A stretch of DNA of 64,000 bases, from contig NZ_DAJPEN010000001.1 in the NCBI RefSeq assembly GCF_025993685.1, positions 1,612,001 to 1,676,000 of the forward strand. Reading direction: 5' to 3'. The notes under the pieces are model-generated. The model was not told the origin of the DNA, made no database searches, and saw only the letters and a program-made list of their open reading frames with translations. The translations under genes and the position numbers were made by a program. Origin of the DNA: Bacteroides mediterraneensis (GTDB taxonomy: Bacteria; Bacteroidota; Bacteroidia; Bacteroidales; Bacteroidaceae). Of this stretch, positions 60,234 through 64,000 are shown in pieces; within the stretch, counting starts at the first letter, position 1, and every line of letters starts with the position of its first letter.

Positions 60234-60296
60234 TGCATAGTGCCATCCTGTAATTGATTTTATATTTTTACAGGATTGTGTGTAGGAGTATTAATG

Positions 60297-62303
60297 TCAC
60301 TTCTGCAATAGATATTTTAAATTTACATCATTTGCGATACGTTCCAGCTCATCGTTAACAATCATTTTCACCTCTTCCTTGATGCGGTTATAGTTTTCTT
60401 GCACCTTTTCCTGCATACAGTCATTGCCGTTCTCGTCGGTAAAATCCGTAATGATGGGAATAGGCCTGTAAGCCTTCGTTTCTGCCGCCACCTTCGCATT
60501 GTCCACGACAATCTCCGCATGGAAAATCTTCTGTTCGATACGTTCGTTGAAATTGTCGGACACCGAACCGACAAACATACCCTGCGTCAGGCCGGAAATC
60601 TTGCTCGGCGGGATAAGACTGTCCATCTGTGTGTTAATCGAGGTGGAGACATCCTGCCGGTTGATGGATATGGACTGACGTTTCTGCAAGACCTTTCCGA
60701 ACCTTTCCGAAAGCGTCTTGGCGGTCTCGCCCACCACCTGACCGGAGAAGATGTTTCCGACAGTGTTCATCACGACTTTCGCCTCCTTGTCCCCATAGTC
60801 ACGTACAAGTTGTGAGAAATCCTGAAATCCCAGACACACGGCGACCTTGTTGCTTCGTGCCGTGGCAATCAGGTTGTCCAGCCCCTTAAAATAGATGGTA
60901 GGCAACTCGTCAATAATCACCGAAGATTTGAGCATTCCCTTCTTGTTTATCAACTTGACGATACGTGAGTTATACAAACCCAGTGCGGCACCGTAGATGT
61001 TCTGGCGGTCGGGATTGTTTCCGACGCACAGGACTTTCGGTTCTTCAGGGTTGTTGATGTCGAGCGTAAACTCGCTGTCGCTCATCACCCAGTACAGTTG
61101 CGGTGAAATCATGCGTGAAAGTGGGATTTTCGCCGATGCAATCTGACCCATCAGCTGCTCGGCAGCCCCTCCCAGCCATGCATCCATAAAGGGACTGAGG
61201 TAGTTCTCCAGCTCCGGATATGAGGTAAGGATGGGGAAAATATCCTCGTACCTGCGGTTCAGGAACTCGATGGCATGGGGAAAGGTACAGTATCTACCGT
61301 TCTGATAGATTTTGAGGTACCATATAATCGCTGCAAAAAGGATAATCGGTGACTCCACAAAGAAGTCCCCCTGCTTCTGCACCCACGTTTTATTGAGGTT
61401 GAGCATGATGGTATATGCCGATTCATAAGCATCCGAAATGTCCGTCATGAAATCCGGGTGAATGGGATTGCAGCGGTGGCTCCTTCGCGGGTCGTCAAAG
61501 TTTATCACATAGAACTTCGGCTTTACCCTGTATGCGTCAAGGTGGTTGAGCAGGTGGTTATAGGCAATCGTTGAAAGGTCAGGGTATTTGAAATCATAGA
61601 TATATTGACTATACCCCTTCTCAATCTGCTGCTTGATGAAGCTGTTTACCACGGCATAGGATTTTCCGGAACCCGGAGTACCCAGCACGATGGTTGCACG
61701 GAAGGGATTGACCACATTGATCCATCCCTGATGCCACTTCTTCCTGTAATAAAAACGGGTGGGCAGATTCACGGAATAGTCGTTCTCCAGCAGACGGGTT
61801 TCCTGCATGAAACTCTCGTTCTCGTTGTTGAACACATCGTCCATGAGATTGTGCTTCAGCAGGCGTGACATCCACAGTCCCCCCATCAGCAGACAGATAT
61901 ATCCTGCCGAAAGGGTAAGGATATACAGAAGGGCGACCGTCGCGACATGAAACGGAAGCTCCAGTATCCACCAGTTCAGGAAAAACAGCACAAAGCCTGC
62001 GGCAAGAGCCGTCCATATCCTGCGCCAGGTGATTTTCTCACCTTTCACGCCTTTGGTTCCCAGACACGAGAGTGCCAGCAGAAGAACTGCGAACAGTTTC
62101 GTGTAGAGGACGGAACGGAACAGTCCGGCGGTACGGTTGAAATTCACCAGTATCCTGTCCGCCACGCCGATTTCGATACCCCAGAGGCGTATGGCCTCAT
62201 AGCAGAACCAATAGACGTTCATGACCACTAAAATAATACTCACGGCACGGAGAAAATCCATGATTTTCGCAAGTGCCCTCAAATCATCTTCCTGTTGTGA
62301 CAT
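60297..62303 (-). CDS. mobC: MobC, type IV coupling protein (VirD4/TraG-like)
   Basis: A 668-residue coupling ATPase. N-terminal membrane part with the family motif NVYWFCYEAIRLWG and further segments to about residue 150; Walker A VLGTPGSGKSYAV (about 203-215), Walker B SVIIDELPTIYFKG (about 437-450), GFQDFSQLVRDYGDKEAKVV (motif typical of VirD4). It docks the relaxosome (MobA/MobB) to the mating channel. Divergent in direction from the tra operon as in CTnDOT. 197 bp separate it from mobB. Confidence 0.93.
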   Translation of the reverse strand: MSQQEDDLRALAKIMDFLRAVSIILVVMNVYWFCYEAIRLWGIEIGVADRILVNFNRTAGLFRSVLYTKLFAVLLLALSCLGTKGVKGEKITWRRIWTALAAGFVLFFLNWWILELPFHVATVALLYILTLSAGYICLLMGGLWMSRLLKHNLMDDVFNNENESFMQETRLLENDYSVNLPTRFYYRKKWHQGWINVVNPFRATIVLGTPGSGKSYAVVNSFIKQQIEKGYSQYIYDFKYPDLSTIAYNHLLNHLDAYRVKPKFYVINFDDPRRSHRCNPIHPDFMTDISDAYESAYTIMLNLNKTWVQKQGDFFVESPIILFAAIIWYLKIYQNGRYCTFPHAIEFLNRRYEDIFPILTSYPELENYLSPFMDAWLGGAAEQLMGQIASAKIPLSRMISPQLYWVMSDSEFTLDINNPEEPKVLCVGNNPDRQNIYGAALGLYNSRIVKLINKKGMLKSSVIIDELPTIYFKGLDNLIATARSNKVAVCLGFQDFSQLVRDYGDKEAKVVMNTVGNIFSGQVVGETAKTLSERFGKVLQKRQSISINRQDVSTSINTQMDSLIPPSKISGLTQGMFVGSVSDNFNERIEQKIFHAEIVVDNAKVAAETKAYRPIPIITDFTDENGNDCMQEKVQENYNRIKEEVKMIVNDELERIANDVNLKYLLQK

Positions 62304-62360
62304 AAATATTGATATTTTTTGAATTTGACATATATTTATTGTATATAAGAACCATATAAA

Positions 62361-62447
62361 ATGGAAGAATTTTATAAAAGAAGGTTCAATCTTGAGTACT
62401 CCTTGCGACTGATAAATCGCATGAGAGCATTGGGCCTAATGCCATAG
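62361..62447 (+). CDS. Candidate 28-residue small protein in the mobC-mobB gap
   Basis: ATG 62361 to TAG 62447 encodes MEEFYKRRFNLEYSLRLINR and MRALGLMP, a small amphipathic basic peptide. It is on the strand opposite to the mob genes and followed after 18 bases by a strong intrinsic terminator with a U-tract on this strand, which indicates that a transcript is made here. It may be a small protein or the body of a small RNA. No clear promoter consensus found. Confidence 0.4.
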   Translation: MEEFYKRRFNLEYSLRLINRMRALGLMP

Positions 62448-62465
62448 TTGCATTTTATCAAATAG

Positions 62466-62502
62466 CTGCATCGTAAAGTTTTAATTACGATGCAGTTTTT
62501 TT
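62466..62502 (+). terminator. Strong intrinsic terminator in the mobC-mobB gap
   Basis: Perfect 11-bp stem CTGCATCGTAA (62466-62476) / TTACGATGCAG (62485-62495), loop 8 bases, then TTTTTTT on the plus strand. No annotated plus-strand gene other than the 28-codon frame precedes it. It touches the mobB stop codon. Confidence 0.78.
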
Positions 62503-63754
62503 ATAATCCCAAGCCCCTGCGTTTCTTCTTTTTCTTCTTACGCTGCATGGCTCGGATAAAGGCTTCCTCTTCGGCATTGACCGCCGGACCTTCGGGAGTG
62601 AACAGCCCCATGCCGCCCGGATAATCTACACTATCGGAAGCATCGCGCGTATAAGCCGACTCGCATTCTTCCGCCGGAACGGAGAGCCGGATCGGCGGGA
62701 GTCCTGCATACGGCAGGGTGAAATGTTCCTGCAAGGCATTTGCGGAAAGTTCCTTGCCCATGCGTGAGCCGTTGAGCACACAGCCGGTGCGGTGGTCGAT
62801 GAAGGTAGCTCCGTAGATACGTCCTTCCTCCGTGTGGCGCAGCACGGTGTCGATGCCCTTCTCTTTGAGCCGGGAAATGAACTTCTCCTTGTCATACGTT
62901 TCTCCTAGTACGGCAAGTACGGTGCGTTTTGTCACGTCCGCCAGCTTCCTGTCCCTGATGTCCTGTCCGGAACGGGCGAACTTCTTCTGCACGGCATCAT
63001 AGCCGACCGTCTTTCCGAAGAGCGAGGACTTGAACGGATTGCCGGCCTTGTTCCCGGCACCGTCCGTGGCGGAATAGACCAGTCCGCGGTACTCACGTCC
63101 GCGCACGTTTCCCTGAGTTTCCTCGACGGTCACATTATAAAGGGAAAGAAGGGCGCGGTATTCGCCCATCGTCTGGAAACGGTATTGCCTGCATACCGCC
63201 TTCACGGTGTTGCCGACCTGCCTCTTGACATCACCGGCAGAAACATCCACTCCGTGCAGCGGATTTTCAAGACGCTCGCTCCGGCGTTCTGCCGGACGAA
63301 GCCCGTATTTTTCCTCCAGCTCCCGGCGTATGCGGTCACTGCGGCGAAAAAGGAAATCGCAGTTGAGCCGCCTGCCGTTCTCATCCACATTGACCGTCAC
63401 GATATGCACATGGTGTCGGTCTATATCCTCGTGCTTATATATCATATAAGGCTGCTCCCCGAAACCGAGCCTCTCCAGATATTCCCTTGCGATGTTCTGC
63501 AGGTCCGTATCCGTGAGCCTGTCCTCCGGGTGCGGATTGAGCGATATATGCACCACCGGTTTCTCCACCCTTGTCTGTGAGGGCATGTAAAGCAGAAAGT
63601 CGTTCAACGCACGTCCGATGTCCACCGTGCCCGTACCGTCGTTATAGATCTTGTTGGTGGCAAGGAGCTTTCCCCTTGCCTCGTTGATTTTCTCCCCGTT
63701 GTAGGCAAGTGCGCCGTACAACGAGCTTCCCATGCTGATTTTTGCTACCATCAC
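62501..63754 (-). CDS. mobB: MobB, relaxase
   Basis: A 417-residue relaxase: KISMGSSLYGALAYNGEKIN, VVHISLNPHPEDRLTDTDLQ (metal-site region) and DIDRHHVHIVTVNVDENGRR with the His-triad H-H-x-H typical of MobP-type enzymes, followed by FLFRRSDRIRRELEEKYGLR. It nicks oriT and stays bound to the transferred strand. The C-terminus is basic (QRKKKKKKRRGLGL). Start at 63754 or the next ATG 63751; the start overlaps the mobA end. By order mobA-mobB-mobC it is the CTnDOT mob operon. Confidence 0.92.
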   Translation of the reverse strand: MMVAKISMGSSLYGALAYNGEKINEARGKLLATNKIYNDGTGTVDIGRALNDFLLYMPSQTRVEKPVVHISLNPHPEDRLTDTDLQNIAREYLERLGFGEQPYMIYKHEDIDRHHVHIVTVNVDENGRRLNCDFLFRRSDRIRRELEEKYGLRPAERRSERLENPLHGVDVSAGDVKRQVGNTVKAVCRQYRFQTMGEYRALLSLYNVTVEETQGNVRGREYRGLVYSATDGAGNKAGNPFKSSLFGKTVGYDAVQKKFARSGQDIRDRKLADVTKRTVLAVLGETYDKEKFISRLKEKGIDTVLRHTEEGRIYGATFIDHRTGCVLNGSRMGKELSANALQEHFTLPYAGLPPIRLSVPAEECESAYTRDASDSVDYPGGMGLFTPEGPAVNAEEEAFIRAMQRKKKKKKRRGLGL

Positions 63755-64000
63755 CCCTGATTTTTGTCATTCTCCAATCCCGTTTCCATGACGGCATTCT
63801 TCGCCGCCCATTCTTTCAGTTCCTCAGAAAGCCCTACAATCTGACGGCTCAGCTTCACAAGTTCGATGGTATCCTGCTCCAGCCGGAAGAGCAGAGCCAT
63901 CGCCTTCTTCTCGGAAAAGTGCATCCTCAGTTCCTTGACCACCTGATTGTAATTGGTTCCCACTGCCCGGAACTGGGCATGAAAATCGGACAGTCTGGTG
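63751..64000 (-). CDS. mobA: MobA, relaxosome accessory protein (5' part outside window)
   Basis: C-terminal 83 codons of MobA: RLSDFHAQFRAVGTNYNQVV, then KELRMHFSEKKAMALLFRLE and a helical tail, ending KNDKNQG-like. The frame is open to the window edge, so the gene begins beyond 64000; the GTG at 63963 is not the start. MobA binds oriT as helper of MobB. Overlap of 4 bp with mobB. Confidence 0.88.
   Translation of the reverse strand, partial: TRLSDFHAQFRAVGTNYNQVVKELRMHFSEKKAMALLFRLEQDTIELVKLSRQIVGLSEELKEWAAKNAVMETGLENDKNQG

Noticed and set aside
1..64000. CRISPR arrays, rRNA or tRNA genes
   Set aside because: No regularly spaced repeats with spacers and no tRNA or rRNA-like sequence were found by reading; all repeats seen are inverted ends, hairpins or short motifs.

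Overview
The window is typical of gut Bacteroidales (Bacteroides, Phocaeicola or Parabacteroides; the sequence does not let me choose). Evidence: CTnDOT-family conjugation genes (traG to traQ, rteA/rteB/rteC, mobA/B/C), Bacteroidales-specific DUF families, promoters of the TTTG-N19..21-TAnnTTTG type, and weak ribosome binding sites. No rRNA, tRNA or CRISPR array was seen.

Layout. (1) 1-9559, +: distal half of a CTnDOT-type transfer operon (partial traG, then traI, J, K, L, M, N, O, P, Q and a lysozyme). (2) 9560-13551: an A+T-rich cargo module, with a bacterial ubiquitin-like operon on - (multi-ubiquitin protein, E2-E1 fusion, small Cys-rich protein) divergent from an XRE regulator plus ImmA/IrrE protease on +. 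(3) 14112-17664: a recombinase-in-trio (RIT) element with 35-bp inverted ends, inserted in a DUF3871-type gene; joining the flanks restores that reading frame exactly. (4) 17.6-26.1 kb, -: the accessory gene train of the element (methylase-like protein, DUF4120 and several unrecognised genes) with two copies of an ~80-bp stem-loop. (5) 26.5-31.5 kb: two A+T-rich candidate defence modules (SF1 helicase plus partner; TcmP/DUF5131 plus HTH). (6) 31.6-34.2 kb: what looks like host DNA or older insertions (HTH protein, membrane protein, glutaredoxin-like plus YqiA-like operon, integrase remnant). (7) 34468 to beyond the end: the left half of a second CTnDOT-family element in the same orientation: att-like core, two tandem integrases, excision region (HTH genes, DUF4099/3945 protein, topB, DUF1896, giant methylase-helicase), a TetR-fabF cassette where tetQ normally sits, rteA-rteB, a structured leader plus RibD-like gene, rteC, a NACHT plus RelA/SpoT pair, and mobC-mobB-mobA on -.

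The window therefore most likely spans the right part of one ICE and the left part of another of the same family. rteA/rteB/rteC control excision and transfer; the int, HTH and topB genes excise the element; Mob proteins nick and couple the DNA; Tra proteins build the type IV channel. The cargo modules (ubiquitin-like operon, helicase pair, TcmP pair, NACHT-RelA/SpoT pair, TetR-fabF) are A+T-rich and sit at cargo positions within the conserved backbone. The best candidates for undescribed biology are the NACHT plus RelA/SpoT-like pair, the TetR-fabF cassette with duplicated operators, the triple GTTC-N7-GAAC array upstream of rteC, and the structured attenuator-like RNA at 55.2-55.4 kb.
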